This document shows, piece by piece, positions 12,325 through 20,406 of a stretch of DNA of 20,507 nt. The stretch's first letter is position 1. Every line of letters begins with the position of its first letter. The DNA lies in the NCBI GenBank assembly GCA_964358175.1, contig CAYHOI010000025.1, positions 1 to 20,507 of the forward strand, written 5' to 3'. The notes beneath the pieces are model-generated. The model searched no databases and was not told the DNA's origin. It saw nothing but the letters and a program-made list of their open reading frames with translations. Both the position numbers and the translations under genes were made by a program. Source of the DNA: CAYHOI01 sp964358175 (GTDB taxonomy: Bacteria > Margulisbacteria > Riflemargulisbacteria > GWF2-35-9).

Positions 12325-12752
12325 AAAAGATTATGATTATTAATGGGCCAAACCTTAACATGCTTGGCGAGCGAGAGCCTGATGTGTATGGCAACCAGAC
12401 GTTAAGCGATCTCGAAGAGCAGTTAAGTCGTTTTGTCGAGAATTTCTCCGCAAGTCTTACTTTTTTCCAGTCCAACGTGGAAGGGGAGCTGATTAATCAA
12501 CTTCAAAAAGCCCACGCAGATCACTATGACGGTGTGATCTTGAATCCTGGAGCCTTTACTCATTATTCAGTTGCTATTCATGATGCGGTGAAGTCTATTC
12601 GTGTGCCCGTCATTGAAGTGCATTTGAGCAATATTTATGCCCGAGAAGCGTTTCGACATGAGTCGGTTATCGCTGCAGCTTGTGTGGGACAGATTAGCGG
12701 ATTTCATTTTCGTAGCTATGAATTGGCGTTGGCTTATTTCCTGAATCCATAA
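12321..12752 (+). CDS. aroQ: Type II 3-dehydroquinate dehydratase
   Basis: Catalyses trans-dehydration of 3-dehydroquinate to 3-dehydroshikimate as a dodecamer. The 143-residue protein has INGPNLNMLGEREPDVYG with the catalytic R18 and Y23, the QSNVEGELI segment at 50-58, NPGAFTHYSVAIHDA at 75-89, the catalytic H101 in IEVHLSN, and R112 in AFRHES. I chose GTG 12321 because it gives the canonical MKKIMIINGPN start and a GGAGAG ribosome site (12307-12312) sits 8 bases upstream. A TTG at 12288 would add 11 non-family residues. The GTG shares three bases with the stop of the small ORF. Confidence 0.95.
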   Translation: MKKIMIINGPNLNMLGEREPDVYGNQTLSDLEEQLSRFVENFSASLTFFQSNVEGELINQLQKAHADHYDGVILNPGAFTHYSVAIHDAVKSIRVPVIEVHLSNIYAREAFRHESVIAAACVGQISGFHFRSYELALAYFLNP

Positions 12753-12756
12753 AATC

Positions 12757-13536
12757 ATGTGGCCTCTGAGTCCCCAGGCTTTTCTTTCGCTTAAACAAGC
12801 CTTCCTTCGCTATTATGATCAACATGTCCTTATCAAGAAGCCACACGAAATAGCTTCAATCCGAAAAGCCTGCCAGATCACCTCAGATATTTATGAGAAG
12901 GTTCTCTCCAAAGATTTAAAACCTGGTGTTCGAGAGAAGGAACTTGTAAAAAAAATTTATGAGTATAGCGTTGAGATGGGAGCGGATAAAACTTTGGCTT
13001 TTCCCACCATGGTTGGGTCGGGCAAGAATTCGTCACTGGTGCATAGTATCCCTACTCAGCGTAGAATAAAGGAGGGGGATGTTGTTCAGTTTGATTTGGG
13101 GGTTCGTGTATCTGGATATTGTTCTGATCTTTCTCGCGTGGTCTTTATGGGAAAGAAAAAAGAAGCACCTAAGACTATCGTTAAAATCATGAAGCTGGTG
13201 AAGCGGCTTCAGAAGGCAGGGGTGCAAGGACTTTCTGAAGGGAAAAGCCTCCAAGAAGCGGCCACTATCGTATGGGAAGGCTTTCGTAAAGAAGATATGC
13301 ATTTTCACTATTTGCATAGCTTGGGGCATGGGGTTGGAATTGAGATACATGAGTTTCCTCGATTATCACATGAGATGGATAAGGAAATCCTGCCTAGGCC
13401 TGGGATGATTATGACCGTAGAACCTGGACTCTATTTTCCAGGGAAGTTTGGATGTAGGATTGAGGATACGGTACTCATGACATCATCCGGTGCAGAGGTG
13501 TTGACGACTGCGACGAAGAGACCCTGGCTACATTGA
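12757..13536 (+). CDS. M24 metallopeptidase, Xaa-Pro aminopeptidase-like, without N-terminal domain
   Basis: A 259-residue pita-bread-fold peptidase with all five metal ligands: D113 (QFDLG), D124 (SDLSR), H191 (GHGVGIEIHE), E222 (TVEPGLY) and E236 (RIEDTV). The catalytic domain sequence resembles Xaa-Pro peptidases (PepP/PepQ), which usually sit after aroQ in Bacillota. Those have about 350 residues with an N-terminal creatinase-like domain, whereas here only ~30 residues precede the catalytic domain. A deletion of that domain, or a methionine-aminopeptidase-like short form, are both possible. The ATG at 12757 follows aroQ by 4 bases without a clear ribosome site. The 3' end overlaps convergent pfkA by 9 bases. 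Confidence 0.85.
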   Translation: MWPLSPQAFLSLKQAFLRYYDQHVLIKKPHEIASIRKACQITSDIYEKVLSKDLKPGVREKELVKKIYEYSVEMGADKTLAFPTMVGSGKNSSLVHSIPTQRRIKEGDVVQFDLGVRVSGYCSDLSRVVFMGKKKEAPKTIVKIMKLVKRLQKAGVQGLSEGKSLQEAATIVWEGFRKEDMHFHYLHSLGHGVGIEIHEFPRLSHEMDKEILPRPGMIMTVEPGLYFPGKFGCRIEDTVLMTSSGAEVLTTATKRPWLH

Positions 13537-14508
13537 CAGCACTCTAGACATTTCCAACCAATTTTGGGTAATTTCTTTTTTCTTTTCCCAGGTATCTTTC
13601 AGCGGAGTATACGTAATAGAGTCACTAAATCCACGATAGCCAATCATGACGTCTGTCTTTCCCGCTCGCAATGCGAGAATGGACTCGTACCCCATTCTGC
13701 TCGCAATTAAGCTGTCCAATGCCGAAGGATTGCCCCCACGCTGGATATGCCCAAGAATAGATACTCGAATATCGAACCCTGAGTAGATGGCTTCAATTTT
13801 TGATTTTACCGAAAAGGCACCACCAGTCCCATCCCCTTCGGCCACAACGATGATTGAACTTTGTTTTCCACGTGCCTGTCCCGCGCGAATTCGATCCACA
13901 AGGGCTTCAATATTGTCAGCATGTTCGGGGATGAGGATTTCTTCTGAACCCGAAGCTATAGCGGTGTATACGGCAATATAGCCCGCATGCCGACCCATCA
14001 CTTCGACGATAAAGACTCGTGAGTGAGATGAGGCAGTATCACGTATCTTATTGATGGCCTCTAAAGCGGTATTGACTGCCGTATCAAAACCTATCGTAAA
14101 CTCGGTTCCGTAGAGATCGTTGTCGATGGTTCCTGGAAGACCAATCCCTTGAACGCCGAATTCGCTGATAAGCTCGTGCAAACCATGAAACGATCCATCC
14201 CCTCCAATGACGATGAGACTGTCCATCCCTAATGCCTGCATATTTTCGTGAGCCTTTCGTCGACCGGAGTGTTCCAGAAAACGGTGACTTCTGGCGGTTT
14301 GAAGAATGGTTCCTCCAAACCGAATAATCCCACCAACAGACGACAAATTCATCGGATACATTTGGTTATCGATAAGTCCTTCATATCCCTTTCGAATACC
14401 ATAGACATCGAATCCATAATGAATTCCTGTACGAACGACCGCACGAAGGGCAGCATTCATTCCAGAAGAATCCCCACCACTTGTTAATACCCCAATTTTA
14501 CGACCCAT
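13528..14508 (-). CDS. pfkA: ATP-dependent 6-phosphofructokinase
   Basis: Phosphorylates fructose 6-phosphate to fructose 1,6-bisphosphate, the committed step of glycolysis. Motifs are GVLTSGGDSSGMNAA at 6-20 (serine where proline is usual), IRFGGTILQTARS near 62-74, GGDGS at 102-106 and PGTIDND at 125-131 with catalytic D129. Then come the fructose-6-phosphate segment VEVMGRHAGY and a C-terminal LGHIQRGGNPSALD. Glycine in GGDGS indicates ATP rather than pyrophosphate use. I start at ATG 14508, giving 326 residues, because GGGGGA lies just upstream. An in-frame TTG 12 bases earlier would read through that ribosome site. It is last in the minus-strand operon, 24 bases after serC. Confidence 0.95.
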   Translation of the reverse strand: MGRKIGVLTSGGDSSGMNAALRAVVRTGIHYGFDVYGIRKGYEGLIDNQMYPMNLSSVGGIIRFGGTILQTARSHRFLEHSGRRKAHENMQALGMDSLIVIGGDGSFHGLHELISEFGVQGIGLPGTIDNDLYGTEFTIGFDTAVNTALEAINKIRDTASSHSRVFIVEVMGRHAGYIAVYTAIASGSEEILIPEHADNIEALVDRIRAGQARGKQSSIIVVAEGDGTGGAFSVKSKIEAIYSGFDIRVSILGHIQRGGNPSALDSLIASRMGYESILALRAGKTDVMIGYRGFSDSITYTPLKDTWEKKKEITQNWLEMSRVLSM

Positions 14509-14532
14509 CAATTCCCCCAATCTTTATTTAAG

Positions 14533-15606
14533 TCATTGTTTCTCGAACGAATCCATAAAAGCAATAAGTGTCTCTACCCCTTTTGTCGGCATTGCATTGT
14601 AAATGCTCGCTCTCATTCCCCCGACAAGACGATGACCTTTCAGATTTACCAACCCTTGAGCCTCAGCTTGCTGAATAAAGGCCTTGTCAATCTCCTCGGA
14701 GGGAGAAGTGAAAGGAACGTTCATGAGAGAGCGATCAGCCTGGTTTATAGGTGACTTGAATAGTTTGGACTGATCCAAAAAGTCGTAAAGAAGCTTTGCT
14801 TTTTCTTTGTTGCGAATTTCAATAGCCTCTACCCCGCCCAGATCAAGAAGCCACTTAAACACGAGTCCAGCCATATAAATCGCGTAAGTTGGTGGGGTAT
14901 TAAGCATCGAATGCTCATCCGCTGTGGCTTTGTATTGGTACAAAATCGGTGTGACAGGCATTTCATGCCCCATTAAGTCTTTTTTGACAATGACAATTGC
15001 AACGCCCGCTGGACCAATATTTTTTTGCGCTCCTGCATAAATCAGTCCATAATCTGTCACGGTAATTTTTTCAGACAATATCATCGAGGACATATCCGAT
15101 ACGATAGGAAGTGAGGTTTTTGGAAGCGACGGGAATCTTGTTCCTTCAATGGTATTGTTGGAGGTCATATGCAGATAGTCCGCCTGGTCATCGAATCGAA
15201 TAGACTGCATGTCTGGAATGTAGGAGAAATTCTTATCTTCTGAAGAAGCAACGACTGAAACTTCTCCGTAACGTTTGGCCTCTTTAATCGCTTTTTGTGA
15301 CCACACGCCAGTATTGATATAACAGGCTCTTTTATATTTTCCCATCAAATTGAGGGGAACCATCGAAAACTGCGCTGTTGCACCGCCTTGCATAAAAAGA
15401 ACAGCGTAGGAGTCTGGAATGGCCATAAGTTTTCTTAAATTGGCCTCGGCTGATCCAATAATTTCTTCATAGGTGCTGGAACGATGCGACAACTCCATTA
15501 CCGACATGCCACAATCATTGTAGTTGAGCAGTTCTTGCTGTGCTGTTTGGAGAACCTCTTCGGGTAATGTTGCAGGACCTGCGCTAAAATTGTAAACTCT
15601 GTTCAT
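14533..15606 (-). CDS. serC: Phosphoserine aminotransferase
   Basis: Transaminates 3-phosphohydroxypyruvate to phosphoserine in serine synthesis (and can serve pyridoxal phosphate synthesis), PLP-dependent. The 357 residues start with the canonical RVYNFSAGPATLPEEVL, followed by CGMSVMELSHRS, FMQGGATAQFSMVP and the PLP lysine K195 in YAGAQKNIGPAG. HSMLNTPPTYAIY and GGMRASIYNAMP complete the signature. It has an AAGGAGC ribosome site. It lies 34 bases after leuD and 24 bases before pfkA, all on the minus strand and presumably co-transcribed. No serA or serB is in the window. Confidence 0.96.
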   Translation of the reverse strand: MNRVYNFSAGPATLPEEVLQTAQQELLNYNDCGMSVMELSHRSSTYEEIIGSAEANLRKLMAIPDSYAVLFMQGGATAQFSMVPLNLMGKYKRACYINTGVWSQKAIKEAKRYGEVSVVASSEDKNFSYIPDMQSIRFDDQADYLHMTSNNTIEGTRFPSLPKTSLPIVSDMSSMILSEKITVTDYGLIYAGAQKNIGPAGVAIVIVKKDLMGHEMPVTPILYQYKATADEHSMLNTPPTYAIYMAGLVFKWLLDLGGVEAIEIRNKEKAKLLYDFLDQSKLFKSPINQADRSLMNVPFTSPSEEIDKAFIQQAEAQGLVNLKGHRLVGGMRASIYNAMPTKGVETLIAFMDSFEKQ

Positions 15607-15640
15607 TTTTCTAATGCTCCTTTTTTGTCATTTAATGCAG

Positions 15641-16132
15641 TCAACTTAATGATTTTCGTGTGTAGTTAATAAGGCCACCAGCCGAAATTAATTCTTGCAT
15701 AAAGGGTGGAAAAGGGGTGGCCGTATAGGTTTCATTTTTCGAGAGATTGGTGATGATCCCTGTAGAGAGATCAATGCTGAGTTGATCTCCAGCCTTAATC
15801 CCCTTCGTAGCTTCGGGACACTCCAGGATGGGAAGACCAATATTGATGGCATTGCGGTAAAAAATCCTTGCGAAGGTGTTTGCAATCACACAGCTGATTC
15901 CAGCGGCTTTGATGGCGATTGGAGCATGCTCACGACTTGACCCGCAACCGAAGTTAACACCAGCGACCATGATATCCCCAGGCTTAATCTTCTTGATGAA
16001 ATCTACGTCGTAATCGATCATACAGTATGTTGCAAGTTCAGCGGGATCTGACGTATTCAGATATCTCGCAGGGATAATAACATCCGTATCAATGTGATCT
16101 CCAACTGTGTAAGCCGTTCCGTTAAGGGGCAT
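15641..16132 (-). CDS. leuD: 3-Isopropylmalate dehydratase small subunit
   Basis: Small swivelling subunit of the isopropylmalate isomerase, partner of LeuC, in leucine synthesis. The 163-residue length and features (DHIDTDVIIPARYLNT at 12-27 and GCGSSREHAP at 62-71) fit the archaeal/clostridial short LeuD type. This clade also includes homoaconitase small subunits, and the YLNT specificity loop does not let me decide between them by eye. The leuC/leuD pairing with no lysine genes nearby favours leucine. It has an AAGGAG ribosome site and lies 11 bases after leuC. Confidence 0.9.
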   Translation of the reverse strand: MPLNGTAYTVGDHIDTDVIIPARYLNTSDPAELATYCMIDYDVDFIKKIKPGDIMVAGVNFGCGSSREHAPIAIKAAGISCVIANTFARIFYRNAINIGLPILECPEATKGIKAGDQLSIDLSTGIITNLSKNETYTATPFPPFMQELISAGGLINYTRKSLS

Positions 16133-16143
16133 TTTTTCTCCTT

Positions 16144-17403
16144 TTAAATATCATCTGGGCTACAGATATAGCCACTAATTGCTGTTGCAGCTGCAACAGC
16201 GGGACTTGCCAAGTAAACTTCACTTTCGGTAGACCCCATACGTCCGACAAAATTACGATTCGTGGTAGACAAGGAGCGTTCACCCTTTGCCAGAATTCCC
16301 ATGTGTCCGCCAAGGCATGGCCCACAAGTAGGGGTGGAAATAGCTGCATTGGCATCTATAAAAATATCAAACAATCCCTCATTCATGGCTTGTTTGTAAA
16401 TCTGTTGCGTGGCGGGAATGATGATGCACCGAATCCCTTTTGCAACCGTTCTGCCTTTGAGAATTTTCGCGGCGATTCGCAGATCTTCTATCCGACCGTT
16501 TGTGCAGGATCCGATGACGACTTGATCAATTTTAACGTGGCCTGATTCCTGAATAGTCTTCGTGTTTTCAGGCAAATGGGGAAAGGCGACCTGTAGCTCA
16601 ATATGACCCAGGTCAATAGGGATGGTTTGGGCATAGGTTGCATCGTGATCACTGGAGAAGATAGAGTAGGGGCGAAGGTTGCGCCCTTTCATATAGGCCA
16701 AGGTGATATCATCGACAGGGAAAATGCCGTTCTTGGCTCCGGCCTCAATAGCCATATTGGCGATGGTGAAACGTTCATCAATAGATAAGTCAGGAAGAGC
16801 CGATCCAGCAAATTCCATGGCTTGATAACGTGCGCCATCCACACCGATGAGTCCGATAATGAACAGAATAATGTCTTTACCCGTGACCCACGGTTTCTTT
16901 TGGCCCGTGAGGACGAAACGGATTGTTTCCGGAACCTTGAACCAAGCTTCTCCCGTAGCCATTGCGGCAGCCATATCGGTACTTCCGACACCAGTGGAAA
17001 ACGCTCCCAATGCGCCGTAGGTGCAGGTGTGTGAATCCGCCCCGATAATAAGATCGCCAGGCCCCACAATGCCTTTCTCCGGCAAAAGGGCATGTTCCAC
17101 ACCCATTTCGCCAACATCGTAAAAATGCTGGATTCCCATTTCTCTGGCAAACTCACGAAGAATTTTAACCTGCTCAGCCGACTTAATGTCCTTGTTGGGC
17201 GTGAAGTGATCTGGAATAAGCGCGATTCGATCTTTGGCAAATACCTGCTTGACGCCAATTTTTCGAAATTCTTTAATGGCAACAGGCGCGGTAATATCAT
17301 TTCCAAGAACGATATCAACCTTGGCCTTGATGAGTTCCCCTGGCTGAACAGAGGCCTTTCCCGCGTGTGCCGCGAGAATCTTCTCAGTGAGAGTTTGTCC
17401 CAC
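16144..17403 (-). CDS. leuC: 3-Isopropylmalate dehydratase large subunit
   Basis: Catalytic [4Fe-4S] subunit isomerising 2- to 3-isopropylmalate. The three cluster cysteines are C300 (GSCTNGR), C360 and C363 (TPTCGPCLGG), and the substrate segment GADSHTCTYGALG is at 121-133. Length 419 matches the archaeal/clostridial-type LeuC rather than the ~470-residue proteobacterial form, consistent with the short leuD beside it. Translation starts with GTG at 17401-17403, sharing one base with the stop of the Bax inhibitor-like gene upstream (TAGTG). Homoaconitase or citraconate-type isomerase activity is a minor alternative. Confidence 0.94.
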   Translation of the reverse strand: MGQTLTEKILAAHAGKASVQPGELIKAKVDIVLGNDITAPVAIKEFRKIGVKQVFAKDRIALIPDHFTPNKDIKSAEQVKILREFAREMGIQHFYDVGEMGVEHALLPEKGIVGPGDLIIGADSHTCTYGALGAFSTGVGSTDMAAAMATGEAWFKVPETIRFVLTGQKKPWVTGKDIILFIIGLIGVDGARYQAMEFAGSALPDLSIDERFTIANMAIEAGAKNGIFPVDDITLAYMKGRNLRPYSIFSSDHDATYAQTIPIDLGHIELQVAFPHLPENTKTIQESGHVKIDQVVIGSCTNGRIEDLRIAAKILKGRTVAKGIRCIIIPATQQIYKQAMNEGLFDIFIDANAAISTPTCGPCLGGHMGILAKGERSLSTTNRNFVGRMGSTESEVYLASPAVAAATAISGYICSPDDI

Positions 17404-18101
17404 TAGAAATCCCGATTATTCCGATTGCCAACAATACGCAAAATCATTATAAAGAGGTTGATGAAGTCCAGATACAAGGTAAGAGCACCGAGAATGGCGT
17501 ACTTCTGAAACATGTTACTATCGCTTGCATCTGCGAGCATGGCCTTGAGCTTTTGGGTGTCATAGGCGGTGAGTCCAATGAATACAGCAACGCCGACATA
17601 GGAAACAATCCAGTCAATCGCCGGACTTCGAAAAAAGAGATTCGCAAGCGAGGCGATGATGATCCCGATAAGCCCCATGAACATCAATTTTCCCATTTCA
17701 GTGAGGTCAGCCTTGGTGGTGTAACCATAAATGGTCATCACAAGAAAGGTGGCCGATGTAATAAAAAAAGCGAGAAAAACGGATGCACCCGTATACATAA
17801 GTAATAGCCCCGATAAGGTAATTCCGTTCAAAATCGAATAGCCCACAAATACCCATGTGGCGGTGGAAACGCTCAGTCGATGAACTGCGCTGGCCAAAGT
17901 GAAAACGGCGATCAGTTCAAGGATTATAAGGCCAAACAGGATCATCGGATTTCCAAAAATCAGAGAGACCAGGGAGTGAGATGAAACCACATACATCGCA
18001 CTAAAACCTGTGATGAGAAGAGCCAGCGTCATCCATCCGTAGACCCGATTAAAAAAGTTCTGTTGCAAACTCGCCACTTGACTTGTTATTTGTTTTACCA
18101 T
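17403..18101 (-). CDS. Bax inhibitor-1 family membrane protein (YccA/YbhL-like)
   Basis: A 232-residue integral membrane protein with about seven hydrophobic segments (for example MTLALLITGFSAMYVV, MILFGLIILELIAVF, TATWVFVGYSILNGI, AVFIGLTAYDT) and the family C-terminal signature GLTAYDTQKLKAML. Bacterial members form a pH-sensitive calcium-leak channel or modulate the FtsH protease. The physiological role is variable. I start at 18101 because AGGAGG lies 6 bases upstream. An earlier in-frame ATG (18206) would add 35 residues that are not family-like and cross the promoter. It heads the minus-strand run and abuts leuC by one shared base, an odd partner for amino acid genes. Confidence 0.92.
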   Translation of the reverse strand: MVKQITSQVASLQQNFFNRVYGWMTLALLITGFSAMYVVSSHSLVSLIFGNPMILFGLIILELIAVFTLASAVHRLSVSTATWVFVGYSILNGITLSGLLLMYTGASVFLAFFITSATFLVMTIYGYTTKADLTEMGKLMFMGLIGIIIASLANLFFRSPAIDWIVSYVGVAVFIGLTAYDTQKLKAMLADASDSNMFQKYAILGALTLYLDFINLFIMILRIVGNRNNRDF

Positions 18102-18128
18102 CGTCAACCTCCTTCTGATTGTTGCCAG

Positions 18129-18137
18129 ATTATAGCA
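18129..18137 (-). promoter_or_regulatory. Extended -10 promoter of the minus-strand operon
   Basis: Minus strand reads TGCTATAAT, a perfect extended -10 (TGnTATAAT), about 27 bases before the Bax inhibitor-like ATG. It leaves a short leader that includes the AGGAGG ribosome site. No good -35 is visible, as is usual for extended -10 promoters. Confidence 0.6.
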
Positions 18138-18217
18138 GATATTGTCGAAGAATAAACAGGCTTTTGATGCAATACTTACCAAAAAATGGTTGTACTCTTT
18201 TTTCATTGGGAGTAGTC

Positions 18218-18246
18218 TTTAAAATTCTCCCACTCTATCGTATAAT
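18218..18246 (+). promoter_or_regulatory. etfB operon promoter, near-leaderless
   Basis: A weak TTTAAA -35 (18218-18223) and a perfect TATAAT -10 (18241-18246) are separated by 17 bases. The box ends only 10 bases before the etfB ATG, so the transcript would begin about 3-5 bases before the start codon. No Shine-Dalgarno is present. Confidence 0.6.
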
Positions 18247-18256
18247 CCGCCTAGCC

Positions 18257-19054
18257 ATGCACATTGTCGTTTGTATCAAACAAGTTCCCGACGCGACTCA
18301 AGTCCGGATTGACCCCAAGACGAATACCTTGGATCGTTCCAGTGCACCTGCGATACTGAATCCTTATGATGCCCATGCGGTTCAGGAGGCTGTTAATTTG
18401 AAGCGGTTGTACGGTGGCAGGGTGACAGTCCTCTCGATGGGACCTCCTCAAGCCACGGATATTATCAGGAAAAGTCTTGAGCTAGGTGCAGACGAGGGTG
18501 TCCTTCTCTCCGATCGAGCTTTTGCGGGTTCTGATACCTTGGCAACGAGCTATATTCTCACTTGTGGGCTTGAGAAGCTTCGTTCAGAGGAACCTATCGA
18601 TCTGGTGATTTGCGGAAAACAGGCCATTGATGGAGATACAGCTCAGGTGGGTCCTGGGATAGCGAGACGACTCAATCTGGCTCAGTTGACGTATGTTCAA
18701 AAGGTTCAATCTGTAGACGTCTCTGCTGGAGAGATCGTGGTTCATCGGAGGATTGACCAGGGCCACGAGGTGGTTAAAGCTAAGTTGCCCTGTGTTTTGA
18801 CGGTGGAAAAAGAAATTAATGAGCTGAGCTATGCGTCCTTGCCGGAAATGATCCGTGCCGCTAAATATAAGGCGCGAGTATGGGGAATTGACCAGTTGAA
18901 CGCAGATAAAAGTCTAATGGGATTGAGTGGGTCACCCACTACTGTTCGCAAGATATTTGCCCCTTCACAACGGATAGGCGGTGAACGACTGAGTGGTTCC
19001 GATGGAGACAAAGTCCAGACACTGGTCAGTCGGCTATTGGAGAAAATTGAATGA
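18257..19054 (+). CDS. etfB: Electron transfer flavoprotein beta subunit (FixA-like)
   Basis: A 265-residue EtfB/FixA. The canonical start MHIVVCIKQVPD fixes the ATG at 18257. NPYDAHAVQEAVNLK lies at 35-49 and GKQAIDGDTAQVGP at 120-133. In characterised families the DGDTAQVGP form binds a second FAD in electron-bifurcating EtfB proteins, in place of the AMP-binding form of ordinary ETFs. Together with the ferredoxin-fused EtfA and a FixC-like gene this points to flavin-based electron bifurcation between NADH, ferredoxin and an acceptor (inferred). It overlaps etfA by four bases (ATGA) and heads the operon behind its own promoter. Confidence 0.93.
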   Translation: MHIVVCIKQVPDATQVRIDPKTNTLDRSSAPAILNPYDAHAVQEAVNLKRLYGGRVTVLSMGPPQATDIIRKSLELGADEGVLLSDRAFAGSDTLATSYILTCGLEKLRSEEPIDLVICGKQAIDGDTAQVGPGIARRLNLAQLTYVQKVQSVDVSAGEIVVHRRIDQGHEVVKAKLPCVLTVEKEINELSYASLPEMIRAAKYKARVWGIDQLNADKSLMGLSGSPTTVRKIFAPSQRIGGERLSGSDGDKVQTLVSRLLEKIE

Positions 19055-20406
19055 CAATCCTGATTTCAGACTCCTGTATTAGCTGTGGGGCATGTGTTCC
19101 CGTATGTCCAGAGTCAGCGCTCTTTCTGGGGGCTGATCCGAAAGTCATGGTGGATCATTTAAAGTGTGTAGATTGTGGAAAGTGCGTTCCCGTATGTCCA
19201 GTCGTGGCACTTTCTCTGCCTCAGTCTGGTGGAGTCAAATCCGCAGAAGAGGCCTCACCCCCTGTTTTCGAGTCCCAGACAGTCGTATCCCAGGAAGAGG
19301 CCATGTCTGAAGAGGGAACCCCCTCTGCTATTCAGAATTCTGGGGAGGAGAGCCCCAGCAAGGTCTGGGTCTACGTGGAGCACATGAATGGGTTGATCGC
19401 AGGTGTCACGTTGGAGCTTATTGGGGTGGGGACGCAATTGGCAAAAAAACTTAACACCCGTGTCGGGGTTGTCCTGCCTGGCAACCAAGTAGACTGTATG
19501 ATCCAGCAATTGATGGATCATGGCGCAGAAGAAGTTTACCTGATGGATCAGGCTGTCTTTCATTCCTACCGAACCGAAGCCTATCAACAGGCCGTATGTT
19601 ATCTGGTAAAGAAATATCAGCCAGAAGTCCTTCTCATTGGAGCGACGACCACAGGCCGTGATCTCGCGGGTGCAGTGGCGACAGAACTCAAGACAGGACT
19701 GACTGCCGACTGTACTCAACTGGATATTGATATAGAGAAACGATTGTTGCTCGCCAGTCGTCCAGCCTTTGGCGGCAATATCATGGCGACCATTCTTTGT
19801 GAGAACCATCGTCCTCAAATGGCCACGGTTCGCCCCAAAGTGATGAAAGCCCTAGCAACTGTTGCAAATAGACAGGGGCTATTAATTCGAGAATTCCTAG
19901 AAATACCAGAAGAATCCATTCCAAAACAGATTTTAGAGGTTGTGCGTGATCAGGTGGACAATGTTCGTCTCGATGAGGCCAAGATCATTGTGTCTGGCGG
20001 TCGGGGGGTGAAGGAGAGCCGGGGGTTTCAAATGTTGCAAGAACTGGCTGATGTTTTGGGTGGTGTGGTGGCCGGAAGCCGAGGTGCTGTTGAAAGTGGT
20101 TCTATTCATTCGAACCGACAAGTCGGGCAAACGGGACAGACCGTTGGACCCACAATATATTTTGCCGTAGGGATATCTGGTGCGATTCAACATGTTGTCG
20201 GAATGCAGCATTCCGAAATAATCATTGCGATTAATACAGATCCCCATTGCACCATGATGAAAATGGCTAATTATGCGATTGAGGCGGATGCCTACCAAAT
20301 CCTTCCCCTTTTATCAAAAGCTTTTCGAGAGGCGTTAGCCAATCGTCCCCTAAAAGAGGATGTCGTAGCTTGTCCTGTCCCTTCATTGGAGAATCAACAT
20401 GGTTGA
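19051..20406 (+). CDS. etfA: Electron transfer flavoprotein alpha subunit with N-terminal 2x[4Fe-4S] domain
   Basis: A 451-residue fusion. Residues 1-~55 are a bacterial ferredoxin-type domain with two CxxCxxCxxxCP motifs (C9, C12, C15, C19 and C39, C42, C45, C49). Residues ~55-103 are an acidic, low-complexity linker. Residues ~105-290 are the EtfA alpha/beta domain (VEHMNGLIAGVTLELIG, IGATTTGRDLAGAVA, SRPAFGGNIMA). Residues ~320-440 are the FAD domain (VSGGRGVK, GSRGAVESG, QVGQTGQTVGP, YFAVGISGAIQH). The added ferredoxin domain resembles that of CarE in the caffeyl-CoA reductase complex of Acetobacterium. The start has GGAG 8 bases upstream. The end overlaps the next gene by 8 bases. Confidence 0.95.
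   Translation: MTILISDSCISCGACVPVCPESALFLGADPKVMVDHLKCVDCGKCVPVCPVVALSLPQSGGVKSAEEASPPVFESQTVVSQEEAMSEEGTPSAIQNSGEESPSKVWVYVEHMNGLIAGVTLELIGVGTQLAKKLNTRVGVVLPGNQVDCMIQQLMDHGAEEVYLMDQAVFHSYRTEAYQQAVCYLVKKYQPEVLLIGATTTGRDLAGAVATELKTGLTADCTQLDIDIEKRLLLASRPAFGGNIMATILCENHRPQMATVRPKVMKALATVANRQGLLIREFLEIPEESIPKQILEVVRDQVDNVRLDEAKIIVSGGRGVKESRGFQMLQELADVLGGVVAGSRGAVESGSIHSNRQVGQTGQTVGPTIYFAVGISGAIQHVVGMQHSEIIIAINTDPHCTMMKMANYAIEADAYQILPLLSKAFREALANRPLKEDVVACPVPSLENQHG

Noticed and set aside
14509..14520. Upstream TTG start for pfkA
   Set aside because: It lies within or before the GGGGGA ribosome site of the ATG at 14508 and adds residues not seen in the family.
16667..16687. GTAG plus GGGCG/CGCCC hairpin in leuC as a fourth REP
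   Set aside because: The loop is not CCCCGT, the stem is only five bases, and the codons encode the normal conserved LeuC segment NLRPYS, so chance is likely.
18102..18206. N-terminal extension of the Bax inhibitor-like protein
   Set aside because: The extension crosses the extended -10 promoter and AGGAGG site and carries no family sequence.
18119..18256. N-terminal extension of EtfB
   Set aside because: MHIVVCIKQVPD at 18257 is the canonical start and the extension crosses the promoter.
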